DNA of 64,000 bases from Euryodendron excelsum (GCA_033060915.1 CM065381.1:39006336-39070335), one strand, 5' to 3'; positions 1 to 13,078 are shown, numbered from the stretch's first letter. Notes: generated from the sequence alone by a model not told the origin. Numbers and translations: made by a program.

Positions 1-3000
1 TTTGGTTTCCTAAAGGGGAAGTTTGGATTTGACAAGGATTTGAAAAGGGGAAGTTTCAGAAACCCTAGATTTGGGAAGACTATAGTTTTGACATAGAAAA
101 TAGGTTTTGGAAATATATAAAGTTTTGGTATAGATAACAAGAGCTTTTGGAAACCTAGGTTTTTAGGCTATTTTGAAAACCATGTTTTTGGAAAGAAAAT
201 TAGGGTTTCCTAATTGTTGGCTCTAAGGCTTGACTTGGGCATCAAGAAAAGAGTTTTTTGGAAAGTGTGTTTTTTGGAAACAAGTTTTTGGAAGGAAATC
301 GTAGAGAGAAGTTTTAGAAGGAAGATTTTGGGAAGAGAGTTTTTAAAAAAATTTTTGGTAGAAGATTGTTAGAGAGAGTTTTTAGAAAAGATTTTTAGGG
401 AGTGTTTTTAGAAGGTGGATCTTGAGGAGAAAGAACTTTTGGAAAGAGATCCTAGTGAGGAATTTTTTAGAAAGAGATTTAGGAAGAGGTTTTTCTAAGA
501 AGGAAACGTAGGGAACGTTTTTGGAAAGTGGACCTTGAAGAGAGCGTTTTGGAAAGGAGTTTAAAAAGAGAAGTTTTGGAAAATAGATTTTTGGAGAGAG
601 TTTTTGAAAACAACTTTGGAAAGAAGAGTTTTTAGAATGCACGTTGAAAAACAGGGTTTTAGAAAGAGAAACTTTTGAAAAGAGAGTTTTTAGAAGGTGT
701 AAAAACATCTCACTTTCCTAAAGCAATTCTAACTATAAGAGGGCTAGAACCACTTTAGGAAAGCAGTTTTGAAAACAACAAAATTTGAAAATATGGACTA
801 TATTGGTCACTTTGAATGTAACACTTTTCTAAAGCAACCCTAGCCATGGAAAAGCTAGAATCACCTTAGGATTGTGATTTTGAAAACATGTTTTGAAAAA
901 GAGATTTTGATGTAATTTTGAAAACAAGTTTAATGCAAATTTTGAAAATGAGTTTAAAAACGATTTTTGGAAAACGCAAGATCATGATATACACAATGCA
1001 AGTTTGGGGTCGTGAACATACAAGGTTAAGGCTTTACCACATAATCAAGGGGGCCGAACCCACGTGGTCTCCGGTTAACCTAAAAGAAAGCCCCCGACAC
1101 GGTGACCCTCCGATAGTCTAATCCTACACATGGACTGGGAGTCCCTTTGTTTCAAGCATGCAAAGAAAAGGGGGAAAAGAGATGGGGGATTAAAATAGAG
1201 AAAACCCAAGTGGGTTAGGAGAGAGAAGAGAGAGGGGGAAGTGCGGAAATTTAAAGAGAAAGCCTACCACATGTTTTGTTTATTTTGCGCGCCTTGCTTG
1301 TTTTCGGTCTTCGTCTTGATCTTCGTCTTCAATTCTCAAGAGTTGTCTTCAATCTTCAAACTTCAGATTGTAGCTCTTCAAGTCTTCAAAGGAGGGTTGG
1401 AGGCTAGTGTATAAGTGTATGGGGGTGTGTATGAGTATATAGAAGGCTAGGGTTTAGTGTGTGGTGGCTAGGGTTTGGAAAACCTAAGGAAGCTAGGGTT
1501 TAAGGAGTGTTCGAGCTCTGTATATCGAATATTGGTGTTTTTAGACTGAGTTTACAGAGCTCATTCACGATGGAAGAGGCTCTGTATTTATAGAGGGAGG
1601 AATGTGCTGGTGCCTGTTGCAGTGGTGCCAGACCGAAAATTACATTGGTGCCACTAGGAGTGGCGCCAGGGCATTTTTTGGCTTGGCGCCACTAGTAGTG
1701 GTGCCAGCCATTTAGGAAATGTTTAAGGTCGACAAACAACGTATATTTGAGTAGATTTGGGCGCCTGTACTAGTGACTACCATGCAATTTTTAGCTTGGC
1801 TTCAGAAAGTCCGGGAATGATTTAAAGGACCGGGAATGGCCCGGAAGGCTGGAAAAGAGCAGGAACACCTAGAATAGTGTCCTGGAGGTATTTGACTTGC
1901 AAAATGAGGACAGGATGTGTCGGAAAGGTTGATCGGGCCTTTAGGGGCGAAACAATCAATCGGGTCGGAAAGCTACCGGGACGAACTCGGATTGTCATAG
2001 AAGAAGACTCAAGATTTGGGAACATTATTCAAAATGTTTCCAAAGGTCGCCGGTTTAATTCCCAGAGCCAGTGTGGTCGGAAAAGGTGACCGGCCCACCA
2101 AGGGCAAAACGACCATTTCGTATCGAGTTTACCGGAACTGACTCGAAATGATCTGAAAGGATGAAGAGAGGTTGAGAATACTATAAAAAGCATTCTCGAA
2201 AAGTTACCGGTTTGATATCCAGAGCCGGTGTGGTTGGAAAAGGCGATCGGCCCTCCAGGGGCAAAACGGTTATTTCGCACCTGGTTTGCCGGAACTGACT
2301 CGGAATGATCCGGAAAGGTAGAGGAAGGTTGAGAATACTATAAGAAGTAATCTCAGAAGGTTGCCGGTTTGATACCCAGAGCCGGTGTGGTTCCCAGGGC
2401 GTTTGGATGCATAGGGGCAGAATGGTCATCTTGACCGGAAAGTCTCGGAAAAGGCCCAAGGGGCAGTTTGGTCATTTTTCACCGAAATGGGCTAGCAGGC
2501 ACTGGTGTTGACCTGGGTTTTGAGTGTTTCCGCCACTCTGACGGCAGTCGTCGGGACACAGGGGTTTGTTAGCAATTCCCTATATCGACCTGTTTACGAG
2601 TATTTCCGCTACTCTGACGGTTGTGATGTTTGCGAGGATTTCCGCTACTCTAACGATTCGTGATCATTCCCAAGACTGCCTAATCTCGGAAAGCTGCTAA
2701 AGGGACTTAGAGCCTGAGAAGTCAACTTTCTCGGAAGGCGTGCCTAAACGGACATTTCTGCATTGGCGGGCTAGCATGCGCCAAAGGTGGACCGTTCTAC
2801 CATCTAGGGGACTTGGGGTCTCGTCTCGGTCGACAGGTTTAAAGGGACTTACCGTTTTGAAGAGATTTTTCTCAAAAAACGTGCCAGACCCTCTCGAGGA
2901 ATAAACTGTCTCGAGAGAGGGATTGGAATTGGAAAGGGGTCTTATCGCCTTCGGAAAAACGTGCCTAATTTGGAACCGTCTCGAGGAATAAACTGTCTCG

Positions 3001-3285
3001 AGAGAGGGATTGGAAAAGGGACTTACCATCTTCGAAAAGACGTGCCTAACTTGGAACCATCTCGAGGAATAAACTATCTCAAGAGAGGGGTTGGAGTTGG
3101 AATTGGAAAAGATAATGCCCCCAAGGGCATTTTGGTTATTTTGCCTCTATTTGGGCCCGCGAGGCGATGGACAGACGGGATTTGGACTTAGAGAGTTGGT
3201 TTCAATTAGAATACGTTCATATCGACTTGAGTCCAAGTCTGGACGGAGCGTAGACTGTCGAGCGGTCAAAAATGGGGTGCTTACA
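1..3285 (-). mobile_element. Tat/Ogre-like Gypsy LTR, partial (copy A)
   Basis: Read on the reverse strand the LTR starts at 3285 with TGTAAGCACCCCATTTTTG and runs left past the window edge. It is collinear with the forward LTR at 29419-33808: the same start, a TATA box, the 'cttgcatgc' segment near 1150, the 'gttcacgac' segment near 1010 and a long tract of short degenerate GGAAAG/TTTTGG words (1-720). The full copy is about 4.4 kb, so some 1.1 kb plus the PBS lie outside the window. Apparent frames inside (for example 382-708, 2697-3029) are shadows of low-complexity repeat and should not be annotated. Confidence 0.85.
1585..1706 (-). promoter_or_regulatory. LTR core promoter: TATA box with two upstream palindromes
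   Basis: On the reverse strand TATAAATA lies at 1592-1585. Just upstream (higher coordinates) are two near-perfect palindromes with TGGYGCCACT-type arms: 1646-1655/1659-1668 (9 of 10 pairs) and 1684-1694/1696-1706 (10 of 11 pairs). The same arrangement occurs in the other Tat LTRs here that keep their promoter. The promoter role is inferred from position. Confidence 0.6.
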
Positions 3286-4645
3286 GTATCGACATTAGCA
3301 TAGCTCTATGAAAGAATGTTCAAAGGTAAGCATTGATTCAAAGAAATTGACAAAATAAAACTTATACTCTATTGAAAACTTCAATTAAGCACAACTTGGA
3401 TCAACTATGCTATGTAGAGGTGAAGAGGGCAATATAGAAGAGGTGAAAGGTAAGGGTGAAGTGATGAAGTAAATGGTCATATCATGTGTGATCAAGGCAT
3501 GAAATGATAAATGCAAAACAACTACAACTCTCCCTTCTCAACATTTAGTACACTTTTCTCCAAACTCACTCTTCTCTTTAAATATTTTCAACTTTTGAAC
3601 TCTTCTTTCACTCTTTTCTTCCTCTTATTCTCTCTCTCTCTCTTTTTTTTTCTTTCTTTTCTTACTTCTTCTTTCTTCTTCATTTTTTTTTTCTTTTCTT
3701 ACTTCTCCCTTTTTGTTTCCATCCTTTTATCATCCCCTTTAGAATCAACAACAACTTATCATATTTCACAATACTCTTTTTGCATTGAATTTCCCAAATC
3801 AATCTCCTCTATATTTTCAAGTAGAAGATCAACAAGGGTTAAAGGAAAATGAACGGTTAAAACGGGAAACTTATGACTATGAAGAAGAAAATGGCATAGA
3901 ATCATATCCAAAGTTGTACAACCAAAACATGTTATAGAGTACAAGTGTCAATAACAAGATCAAAACTCAACTCATGAATAAAAAAACAAGCATAATGAAG
4001 CTATTGAATGAAGTGAGGGTGAAGAACTATCCTTGATTAAATGTAAACGCTCCAAAAGGCGATAAATGCTCTAAAGCTTATAAGGCAATAATCTCCACTA
4101 ATTTAAGGGTGAAAGTGCCAAGACTAGTAACAAATTGTGTTAAAAAGTATAATTGTGCACAATGATGTAATCCCCTCTACAAAAGCATGAATTAAGCAAC
4201 TCCCACTTCGTGTTGGGTATGAGGAGTGATTCAACATCATCTTGAGTAAAGATACATGCAAAAATTCCTATTGTCCAATCTCAAAAGGCACTTTCACAAG
4301 TTAAATGATTTTTTTTTTTTATAGGGTGCTAAACAAATGAACAAAAACAAACAAAAAAAAAAACAAACAAACAAAATAGAGGCAAAACCTCTACTGCACC
4401 GCCAACTTAAAATGATGCATTGTCCTCAATGTATGAGAACAAAGCATGAAATGCACATACATGGTGGGAAAAAGAAAATGGGGTGCTTAAGGCACCCCCT
4501 ACTTAAAATAAAAAACAAACTAAGAAAAACAAAGAAATAACACAACTACTCCTACTCCTACTCCTATCCAAATTAAAGAGAGTAAATCACCCAATGCCAC
4601 GAAGTGAGAATTGGCCATCATCCCACACCCCCAACTTAGAGATTT
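3286..4645. other. Non-coding 3' internal region of Athila-like element 1
   Basis: No gene can be supported. 3590-3720 is almost pure C/T on the + strand, hence purine-rich on the element's coding strand; it may be an expanded polypurine region. 4310-4375 is T/A-rich simple sequence. A (CTACTC)n-like run is at 4543-4565. Confidence 0.5.
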
Positions 4646-5610
4646 TCAAAAATTGTATACAAATGTGGGATGCACAAGGGCAACCACTTTGATGAATTCT
4701 AAGATATAGCCTTGAAGCACATAAGGGTAAAAAGGGTCATGGAATGTAGAAAATAAAGAATTATTATGCACAAAGGTGCCAATGATGCTCATGCCATGAA
4801 GTGCTTGACCCTCCCCTTCTTTTGATTGGTCGGCCATTGGAATGATGGTTGGTTCAAGTGTTGGGACATGAGGCTCCAAAGGCTCCGGTAAAATAGGACT
4901 ACGTGTTAGAGGCATAAAAATAGGGAGCACATGATCCCTAGACATGGTAAGAATGTCCTCTAAACCGTCAACATCCTCATTGATAAGCACATTCCCAACA
5001 TCTAAACCAACATCATTATTAAGGGTAATCTTACCCTCCTCTTCTTGTTTGGAGTCCCCAATTTCGGACTCCACTCTCTCGAAATTTTCATCTCGAAATA
5101 TATTTTCAATAATTGTCTCACTTTTCTTAGGAATGTCTTCCTTAGACTCAAAGTCTTGGGGAATGGTGTTTTGATCAATGATTTCCTCATTCCTATGGTT
5201 AGTGATGGGATGAGCGGGTTCACTTGGACACCTTTGATTAGGAGGAATGATTGGAGATGACACAAAGGACTTGTCCTCCGTTCGAACAACCAAGGTTTGC
5301 ATTAAAAGAGTCAATCGACTCTTTATCTTATTAAGACCCTCATCTATTCTAGAGTTCACTTCTCCTTGAAATTTTATGGCTTGTTGAAGTGTGTCCTCTA
5401 GAGTATCCTCTATGGTGTCCGCTTATATGCCAATGTGAGGAGTGTGATATTCCTCATAGGGTAAAAATTGGGATTGGGGGTATTCACATGGTGGATTTTG
5501 ATAGGGTGGAGGTGTTGCATGGTAATAGTCAAATGGCTCTTGGTAAGGGTGAGGCTCAATATAATGATGTGAATATGTGCTCTCATTTCCCCTACCAAGG
5601 TTAAATTAGT
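4646..5610 (-). pseudogene. Athila-family gag-like polyprotein remnant
   Basis: On the reverse strand this frame is open from about 5610 to 4646 apart from one TAA at 5425-5423. The upstream part is rich in tyrosine and proline (words such as PHPYQEPFDYY, PPPYQNPP, QFLPYEEY), as in the tail of Athila gag proteins. The part after the stop is acidic and hydrophilic (QQAIKFQGEVNSRIDEGLNK, then many E/D/S residues) and probably coiled-coil. The apparent start at 5359 is a GTG in the middle of this continuous frame, not a real start. No zinc knuckle or protease motif is visible. It lies about 580 bp inside the PBS, where gag belongs. Family assignment comes from composition and context, since I see no definitive domain signature. 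It is dead or encodes a non-autonomous element's product. Confidence 0.5.
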
Positions 5611-6182
5611 CACAACCCCCAAGAGTGGGTGGTGGTCGTGGAGGCTCCCTTTGGCCATTAGCTTTAAGGTGTTCCCTAATGGACATATTGGATGAGGGAA
5701 TTTGTGAAAATTTACCACCAAACATAATGAAGTACACAATGAAAATTGGATGCAATGCACAAACAAATGTAGCGCACCGCGCCTCAACACATCATACACA
5801 ACAATGCTTAATAGTTTTCATCCAAATCTCCAATCTTCGCATAATAATTCCTCCAATTTAAATAAGTTCAATCCAACCGAACCTCCAATCTCCAAAAGTT
5901 ATATGCCACCAATTTGCAATAAAAACAATCCCTAGTTCTCCTCTAGCAATCCTCCAATCAGATTATTAAAATAAAACAAAATATATACAAAATAAACGAA
6001 ATAAGCCTAAAATAAAGAGAAAAAGAAAGAATGAAAATCTACTATGGTATTTACACAAAAAATGGAACAAAGGTACCGATAGCCTAAGCCAAAGATTCCT
6101 CCGTCGTGGTAGATGGGTGGAGATCAAATCCACCAACTACTCTTCAATCCAAAGCTCAGTAGTGCTCGCCTCGTGCCTTTGG

Positions 6183-6200
6183 TCCTCGGCAACGGCGCCA
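6183..6200 (-). other. Primer-binding site, Athila type
   Basis: Reverse-strand TGGCGCCGTTGCCGAGGA, five bases inside the LTR end at 6206. It matches the PBS known for plant Athila elements (tRNA-Asp type, from memory). It fixes element orientation and one LTR boundary. Confidence 0.85.
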
Positions 6201-6205
6201 AAACT

Positions 6206-7956
6206 TGACTCGCTCTGAAAACTACGAAATGGAGTTAGCACTCCGCAAGAGTACGGGGGACGCGATGAAGTATAAACTGGAAGATCCGGTGTCGTTCTCT
6301 CTCAAGGGACCTAGCCAAATATAGGCTTTAACACTCAACTTACACCAACCTAATCTAGGATTGAATTGCAATAAAATGGGGAATTGGATCTAAAATAAAA
6401 AGGAAAATTAAAGGACCGAAAATGTTTTGGATTTTTTATGATGGTTTTGAATTACTAACCTAATGCAATAGAAATTAAAGCAATTAGCACTAGACAATTA
6501 AAGTAAAGCAAAGTGTAAATAGAATTAAAGCAATTATAAGGGAATTGGGCTCAAATGATCCATTCACTCAATTTCATCCAAGGCTTCCAATAGGGTTTAT
6601 AACTCAAATTAAACACAACATTTAAGTGTGTTTGATTCAGAGGATTTAGCTTTGAAAACCGATTATTCTCAAACAATTGAAATTAGATATATGTTCAATG
6701 AGGAATCAAAGGTTAATACCATCGATTCAACTTAGTCAATACCAAATTTTTGGTTTGTGCATTGATTAGCCAAACATAGTCAATAACCTAGGTTTTATAA
6801 GGCATCTTCAATCAATTTGTGAGAATGAATTTCTAGCAATTGTGGAGTATTTGTCTAGTCAAGGGTCCTAAATTAATACCATCGATTTGGGTGATGAAAA
6901 TCCCTAAATTTAGTTAATAATTCAAGCTTTCTAAAATTCCACTGCTAATTACTAGAAATTCAAATTCTAGAAAAATATGACAATAAATTTATAAGATACC
7001 TTCATTGAATTCCTTGGATTATTTGGGTGACTTCACATTTGAACCAAATCCAAAATCTAGCTAATTAAACTTATAATAAAAGCATGAAAAATGAAAACAA
7101 AGCATGTGAAGATTTAAGTTAAAAATTACTTGAAATTAAAGAGTGTTTGGGTACAAGGAAAATAAAGAAAAAGCATGAGGAATTAAATCTAAATTTTACT
7201 TGAGCAATAGAAGTGTTTGGTTACAAAGAAAATGCAAGAGAGTGCAAGAAAGTGAAGGAAAATACAATACAATCAAAGAAAACTACAAGTTTTATATTTA
7301 TACTACAATTACAAAGCTAAATCTAAGCTAAAAATGAAGAAAAATGGAAAAACTAACCTTTTGGGAGCTTCTCCCGCCGCCCCCTTGCTCCAAACTAACC
7401 CTAAATACTCAAAAACTTTACAAAAAAAATCCTAAAAACGTCTCTTCGGATGCAAAAAACACAATCTAGATGAACAATAACTGTCCGAATACCGTCTGGA
7501 CGGTGCATTCGATGCCCGTTTGATGTCCGTTAGAAGGCCGTTCGGACGGTGAACAGTACTCGGACGGGTACTATTCATGGCTGTTCAACTGTAGAAACTT
7601 TGAAGTGTTATTTGACCACGCGAGAACTCGATTCAGCCGATGCACATTAGACACAAAGTTGTAGAGCTTGAAGTCTTCTTTCCAATGACATAAAAATCAG
7701 CTCAATCGCACATCGGAACAAAAAGTTATAGCCAGAATACCGAGACAGGTTGAAATTTTCATGAACAAATTATTTGCCTTGAACGCGCTTTGATTATTCT
7801 TGCTTTCTTTTTGCATTTATTAGCTTATATAACCTACAAAACACATAAAAAAACATACTCAAACAAATATCTAACTAAAATAAGATAATTAATTACAATA
7901 TAAGTCTAACAAAGTACAAATTAAGGGCTAATGATTATACTTTTAGGGTGTAATCA
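6206..7956 (-). repeat. 5' LTR of Athila-like element 1 (1,751 bp)
   Basis: On the reverse strand the LTR begins TGATTACACCCTAAAAGTAT at 7956 and ends GAGCGAGTCA at 6206, so it has TG...CA ends. Its first 30 bases resemble those of the LTR at 17261-18507. The segment 7485-7570 holds several GTCCG/TTCGGACGG words. It contains no gene. To its right the sequence changes abruptly into Tat LTR (from 7957), indicating insertion into, or a junction with, that LTR. Confidence 0.8.
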
Positions 7957-10157
7957 AGCCCCCTTTATCCCTAAACACTAAAACCCTCGTTTCCTTACTT
8001 CATTGGAGATCAAGTCTAGCCCTTGGAAGCTGTTGAAGGCCATTGAAAGGTCCAAGCAAGTCCTCCATTGAAGCATTCAAGCTAAGAAGAAGACATGGTA
8101 GGGTTTCTATTTTACTTTTGTACAATCCCCCTCTCTCTCTTCTCCCTCTTAGTCCACTAGGACTATTCTTCTATTTTAATTCCCATATCCAAACCCCCTC
8201 TTCTTGCATGCCTGAAATAGGAGGAACTTAGGTCCATGCCTAGCGGAAGCTTCGGGGAGATCACCGTGTCGGGGATCTTCCTTTAGGCTAACTAATCACA
8301 GTATGATCTTAAGGCCCCTTGCAATACGGTGAAACATTCAACCTTGTATGTTCACGACCTTAATGCGTTATACTTATCATGTTCATAAATTGTTCTTATT
8401 TTCAAACTCACAACCCCAGAGTGATTCTGACCTACTCATGGTTAGGGTTTCCTTAGGAAAGTGACATATTCAAAGTGACTACCAAGGTCCACATCAGGGT
8501 TTCAAGCCCTAAATTATTTTCAAAATTACAACCCTAAAATGATTCTAGCATTTTCATGGTTAGGATCACTTTAGGAAAGTGGCATATTCAAAGAGGCCTT
8601 CAAAGGCCACGTTAGGGTTTTAACCCCTAAAACCTCTCTTTTAAACTTCTCTAAATTCTATGCTCAATGATTTTCCTGAAATTCAACCAAAAGTTGTTTT
8701 CTTGAAGCCCTAGAAGTCCATGTTTTAGGAAGTCTAGTTTTGCACTCTAACCTTCATTCCTGCATCCTTGCATTCAAAATGGTTTTCAACTTTATTGTTG
8801 CATCATGTTTTTAAAAATTGCATAACTCACTTGAGTTACTTCCCAAAGGTCACACATAAAATCATAAGATTTTTAACTCAAATCTTTCTTTTCTTGATTT
8901 CAAATCAAATCTTTCTATTTTCGATTCTAAATCAAATCTTTCCATTTGAGAAACCAATCAAATCTTTCCATTTTGGAAGCCAAATCAAATCTTCCCATTT
9001 TAGAAACCGAATCAAATCTTCTATTTTTTGAAACAAAATCTAATCTTCTATTTTTAGAAACAAACTTAGAACTTTCCTTTTTCAAAACTTTCCTAAAATG
9101 AAATTTTCCTTTTGAAAAACATTCCCAAAATAGAACTTTCCTTTTTCAAAACTTTTCAAAAGTAAAATTTTCCTTTTTCAACTAAAATCATACATTACCA
9201 TATTGCACCAGATCAAATCTTTCCTACTTCAAGGCATCCTTTCCAAACCCTAGGTTACTTGCATCCCAAGTTACTTCCAACCCTAGGTTATCTAACCTTA
9301 GGCCAACCAATCCCTAGGTGGTCCAACTCTACGTCAACCTAACCCTAATTGGTCCAACCCTAGGTCAACCTAACCCTAGGTTACCTTAAACCTAGTTTTG
9401 CCAACCAAGATTAGGAGGCTTCAAGATTGTAACTCTAGGACTTTTTCTTCAAATCCCAACTTCACTCAAAGAGGTTTTCAAACCCTTGCATGGTTAGGAT
9501 TTTCTAAGGAAAGTGATACATCAAATGAAACCTGTAAGGTTCATGCTAGGGTTCCAACTCCTAAATGTTTGGAAAAACCTTTTTTTTTCAAAAACTATTT
9601 TCAAACATCACATTCTTGAAATGACCCTAGGGCTTCTATGGTTAGGGTCATCCAAGATCGAGTGGGATATTCTAATAAGGGAAGTTTCTAGTCCCTTTTC
9701 CCAAAAATGCTTTCCAAAACTCATGTTCTTCAAGGAGTATAGTTCCTACATAATTAAACTCTCAAAGGCAATGAAACATCAACATACCTTTCATAAGGTA
9801 CATAAAAAGAAATTTTCAAAAACCAAAATAGAGTCATTTTCTAAAAGTGCTTAAAAAGTCTCCAAAGGTTGCAACCAACCTGTTTTTTCAAAAACCCTCT
9901 ATTGAGGGAGTTTTTCAAAACCCTTTTCAAATACCCTAAGTTTAGTCTTCGGGCTTTACTTAGTTTTAAGTGACCTAACACACCTTTATCAAAGTTAGGT
10001 GGCAACTCCAAAATCTTTTCAAAAAGCCCTTAACCAAATGCATTTCAAGTTCAAACCCCGTCACACTCATCCTCTTAGGAGGGTGAGTTCTAACAGAAAG
10101 AGTATCGGGTTCGCTCGAGTCAAGACCCGGACTCAGGCTAAAAATTAGGGCACAACA
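7957..10157 (+). mobile_element. Tat/Ogre-like LTR, 5'-truncated (copy B)
   Basis: Collinear with 31200-33808: 'cttgcatgc' at 8202, 'caccgtgtcggggatcttcc' near 8264, 'tatgttcacgacctta' at 8346, the degenerate AAATCTTTCC tract at 8870-9200, the 'ttaggtggcaactccaaaat' segment near 9993 and 'ggagggtgagttctaac' near 10077. It ends in ...GGGCACAACA at 10157. No PBS follows, so this is either the 3' LTR end of a lost element or a solo fragment. U3 and TATA box are missing because the sequence begins at the Athila LTR edge. No gene is supported. Confidence 0.8.
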
Positions 10158-11246
10158 ATAGCAAAACTAAGCATCTGGGACATGAGGAATATGGAAGAAA
10201 TCTGTAATAATATTAGGGGTGACTATAATCTGATGATCCCTAACCTATGACTCTATCACCTTGTGCCCTGGAGTAGTCAATGCCCTCCCAATGTTTGCCA
10301 TAAACTTAGCAATTAGCATGAATACACAAGTGTCTTTGAACTCTGCCAGTCGAATCCAATGTCTAGCAAAAAACTACTACCGCCATCTATAAATACCTCT
10401 GTCAAAGTCATGGAGAGCAAGTCATGTCTTAAACATATAGCTCCTCACACTCTAAGTCTAATTGAATGCATCAGACACATCCTTGCTCACAAACCTCTCC
10501 TTAACTGGCTCTACCAACTCGGCCACCTCGGGCTTCTCTACCTCCCCCTCTGTTATTTTGGCTAGCTCGGCCAGCCATAATAGTAAAACAAATGAAATAA
10601 CACTAACTACTACTCTAGAAAACAAGAATAGAATGCAAAGAAAAACGCAAGAGGAGTACCTAGGATGACAGGAAAAGACTAGGATCAATGCTAAGTCGAT
10701 GGTCGATTTTCGGCAGGGCCTCGCTATCGCAGAAATCTCTCAAAACTGATGACTTAACTTGTTTGAATGAGTTCAAACTAATTTCTAATGCTCTTAGATA
10801 TAGATCTTCAAAACCGTCAGACACTAACAGTTCGAACGCACGTCTGATGATATTCATTAATACACTGATGTGTCATGTTTGAATAAACGATGTTATCAGT
10901 TTGAACACCCATTTGAACAGATGGAACTTCATTTGGACAGTGTTTCCTAATTTTGAAAAAAATTGAGAAAAAACAAAGAAAAGCAAAAAATGTTTGAAAA
11001 TGTTTGAAGACAAGCAACAATGACAATGAAAGAGGAAGGAAGAACAAAGATGGGGATACCAAAAGGCACCCCCCCTACTTAGGGAAAACTAAGGACCTAA
11101 AAAATAACAAAAAGAAGATCCTACATCTAAACCAATCAACTAATCAACACTACTCTACACGGATTGCTCAATTACACAAACAATGGTGGATCCCTGAGTT
11201 CCACACTCTCAATCTCACCCACCTCTATCCCTAAGTATGGCTTTAC
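10158..11246. other. Unclassified non-coding stretch between Tat LTR and Athila 2
   Basis: Nothing codes convincingly. 10800-10930 contains several TTCGAACG and TTTGAACA words like those in the Athila LTR at 18120-18340, so part may be decayed 3' LTR of element 2. 11063-11083 holds the 'aaggcacc...ctactta' segment shared with element 1. The small frames near 10458-10882 lack family features. Confidence 0.4.
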
Positions 11247-12290
11247 TCATTGTCCATTGAGCTTGAAGAACTCACCATTGGTGGGATTTTCAACTTCGAC
11301 CGCCCCATGCACTGACACTTGCCTCACATTGTAAGGTCTCAACCATCTACTTTGAAGCTTACCCCGAAACAAGTGTAATCGAAAATTGTAGACCAAAACC
11401 TTTTGACCAACAACAAAAGATTTTTGAGGAATATGTTGGTCATGTAGGGATTTCATCTTCACCTTAGAGATCTTTGCACTCTCATAGACATCATGACTGC
11501 GCTCATCTAGCTCGTTGAGTTGCAACCTTCTATATTGGCCCACCTCATCAATATTCTTGTTAAATTGGTGAATGGCCCAATAGGCCTTGTGTTCAATTTC
11601 AATCGGAAGGTGGCAAGCCTTCCCGAGCACAAGTTTGTAAGGAGAAGTACCTAAGATGGTCTTGTAAGTAGTCCTATATGCCCATAAAGCGTCCACTAAC
11701 CTCAATCCTTTTGGTCAGGGTTAACAGTTTTCTCAAAGACTTGCTTTATCTCCTTATTGGCTAACTTAACTTGGCCTTGGGTTTAGGGATAGTAAGGTGT
11801 ACCTACCTTGTGTACCACCCCATACTTTCTCATCAAAGGACCTATGGCTCTATTACATAAGTGGGGAGCCACCATCGTTAATAATGACGCACGACATACC
11901 AAAGCTCGAAAAGATGTGCTCTTTTAAGAACTTGATCACCACTAGGTGATCATTGGTACGCGAATGAATGCTTCCATCTACTTAGTCACATAGTCTATAG
12001 CCACTAAAATATAAAGGTATCCAAATAAGCTAGGGAAAGGGCCCATGAAATCAATACCGCTAGCAATAAAAAATATCTAGAATAATAATGGGGTTTACAG
12101 GCATCATGTGCTATCTTGATGGACTCCCTAACCATTAACACTATCATAGGATATCCAAAATATATAAACGTCCTTAAACATAGTGGGCTAATAGAAACTA
12201 TTTTGCAAGATCTTTGCGGTGGTTTTGCATGAAGAAAAGTACCCACCACACGCCTTTGAATGATAAAAGTCCACAACATTCTTTATCTCA
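11247..12290 (-). pseudogene. Athila integrase (zinc-binding, core, C-terminal), broken
   Basis: Integrase would insert the cDNA copy into the chromosome in the nucleus. On the reverse strand the zinc-binding part is recognisable at about 12260-12160 (HSKACGGYF..., ...PTMFKDVY), followed by the core start FMGPFPSLFGYLYILVAIDYV (12050-11990; the Asp of AIDYV is the first catalytic residue) and INDGG (about 11880; second catalytic Asp context). Stops and frameshifts interrupt all of this. The longest intact piece, 11705-11247, is the end of the core and the C-terminal domain: LVDALWAYRTTYKT, GTSPYKLVLGKACHLP, EIEHKAYWAI, LQLNELDERS. These phrases are diagnostic of Athila and related Gypsy integrases. 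The third catalytic residue (Glu) is not securely readable. The product would be non-functional. Confidence 0.85.
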
Positions 12291-12442
12291 TCATCGAGAA
12301 TACATCGACGAATCACCTAATCAGCGTAATACTTAAATAAGTAAGGATCATCCCAAGGATAGCACCTCACATTCCTAAAGCACTTTTTTTCTATCTAGAT
12401 AAGACAAATGTGAGTGAATCTTATTGGTAGCCAAAAAGTTGG

Positions 12443-12976
12443 CTATATCCACATACCAAGGAGTGGTTGCGTATGAAAGTGCTTACACCTAAAAGAGATG
12501 CTCATCTGGAAAGTGTTCACTGATGGGACGAGAGTCTTGGGCATCCCATCAGTAGGCAGCCACAAAAGATAGTTGGCAACTATATTCTCGACCCCCTTCT
12601 TATCTCTAATATCAATATGGAACTCTTGGAGTAAGAGAATCATTCAGATGAGGCATGGCTTCACATCGACCTTACTAAGCAAATACTTAAGTACGGAATG
12701 ATTGATTTATATGATAACTAACAATCCAACTAAGTATGACCTAAACTTGTCTAATGCAAAGACCACAGCGAGAAGCCCTTTCTATGTTGTGGTATAGTTC
12801 ATTTGGGCCTCATTAAGGGTTTTACTTGCATAATAGATAACACGAGGTTTCTTATCGACCCTTTGCCCCAAAACTGCCCCAACTGTATAATTACTTGCAT
12901 CACACACCAACTCGAAATGTAAAGACCAATTGGCTGATTGAATAATAGGGGTGGTGGTTAGTAGCCCTTTAAGCAT
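12443..12976 (-). pseudogene. Athila RNase H domain, broken
   Basis: RNase H degrades the RNA strand of the RNA-DNA hybrid during reverse transcription. Reverse-strand pieces 12976-12782 and 12643-12443 give FELVCDASNYTVGAVLGQR, the DAS-x-YAVGAVLGQ block that starts Gypsy RNase H, then RVIYYASKTLNEAQMNYTT (the YASKTL...AQ-NYTTT block, whose conserved Glu is in NEAQ), and later LLLQEFHIDIRDKKGVENIV, matching the Athila 'EF-L-IRDKKG-EN-VADHLSRL' block. There the usual D-H-S-R reads YLLWL, so the last catalytic Asp context is lost. The stretch between the pieces (12645-12780) is in broken frames. It directly follows the RT remnant. Confidence 0.85.
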
Positions 12977-13078
12977 CTCAAAAACTTTTTGGCAAGAAGA
13001 TGTCTACTCGAAAGGAACATCTTGTGATAATAGGTGGCACAAAGGGTGAGATATGACACTAAACCCTTAAATGGATTG

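Larger units (their letters stand above)
3286..7956 (-). mobile_element. Athila-like Gypsy element 1, non-autonomous or gutted
   Basis: The element reads on the reverse strand. The 5' LTR is 6206-7956, the PBS 6183-6200 and the internal region lies to the left. The PBS TGGCGCCGTTGCCGAGGA is the classic Athila primer site. A gag-like remnant is at 4646-5610; no protease, RT or integrase can be read. The internal 3' part at 4480-4500 has an 'aaggcaccccctactta' stretch also found at about 11063-11083 in the second Athila copy, tying the two together. The 3' LTR is not recognisable: the sequence meets a Tat LTR at 3285/3286, so the left limit is approximate. Confidence 0.7.

Noticed and set aside
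382..708. 108-residue reverse frame rich in Phe, Leu, Ser and Lys
   Set aside because: Lies wholly in the degenerate TTTTGG/GAAAG tract of a Tat LTR; composition is dictated by the repeat.
3511..3852. 113-residue Phe/Ser/Leu-rich frame resembling a membrane protein
   Set aside because: Generated by the CT-rich tract 3590-3720; no conserved pattern.
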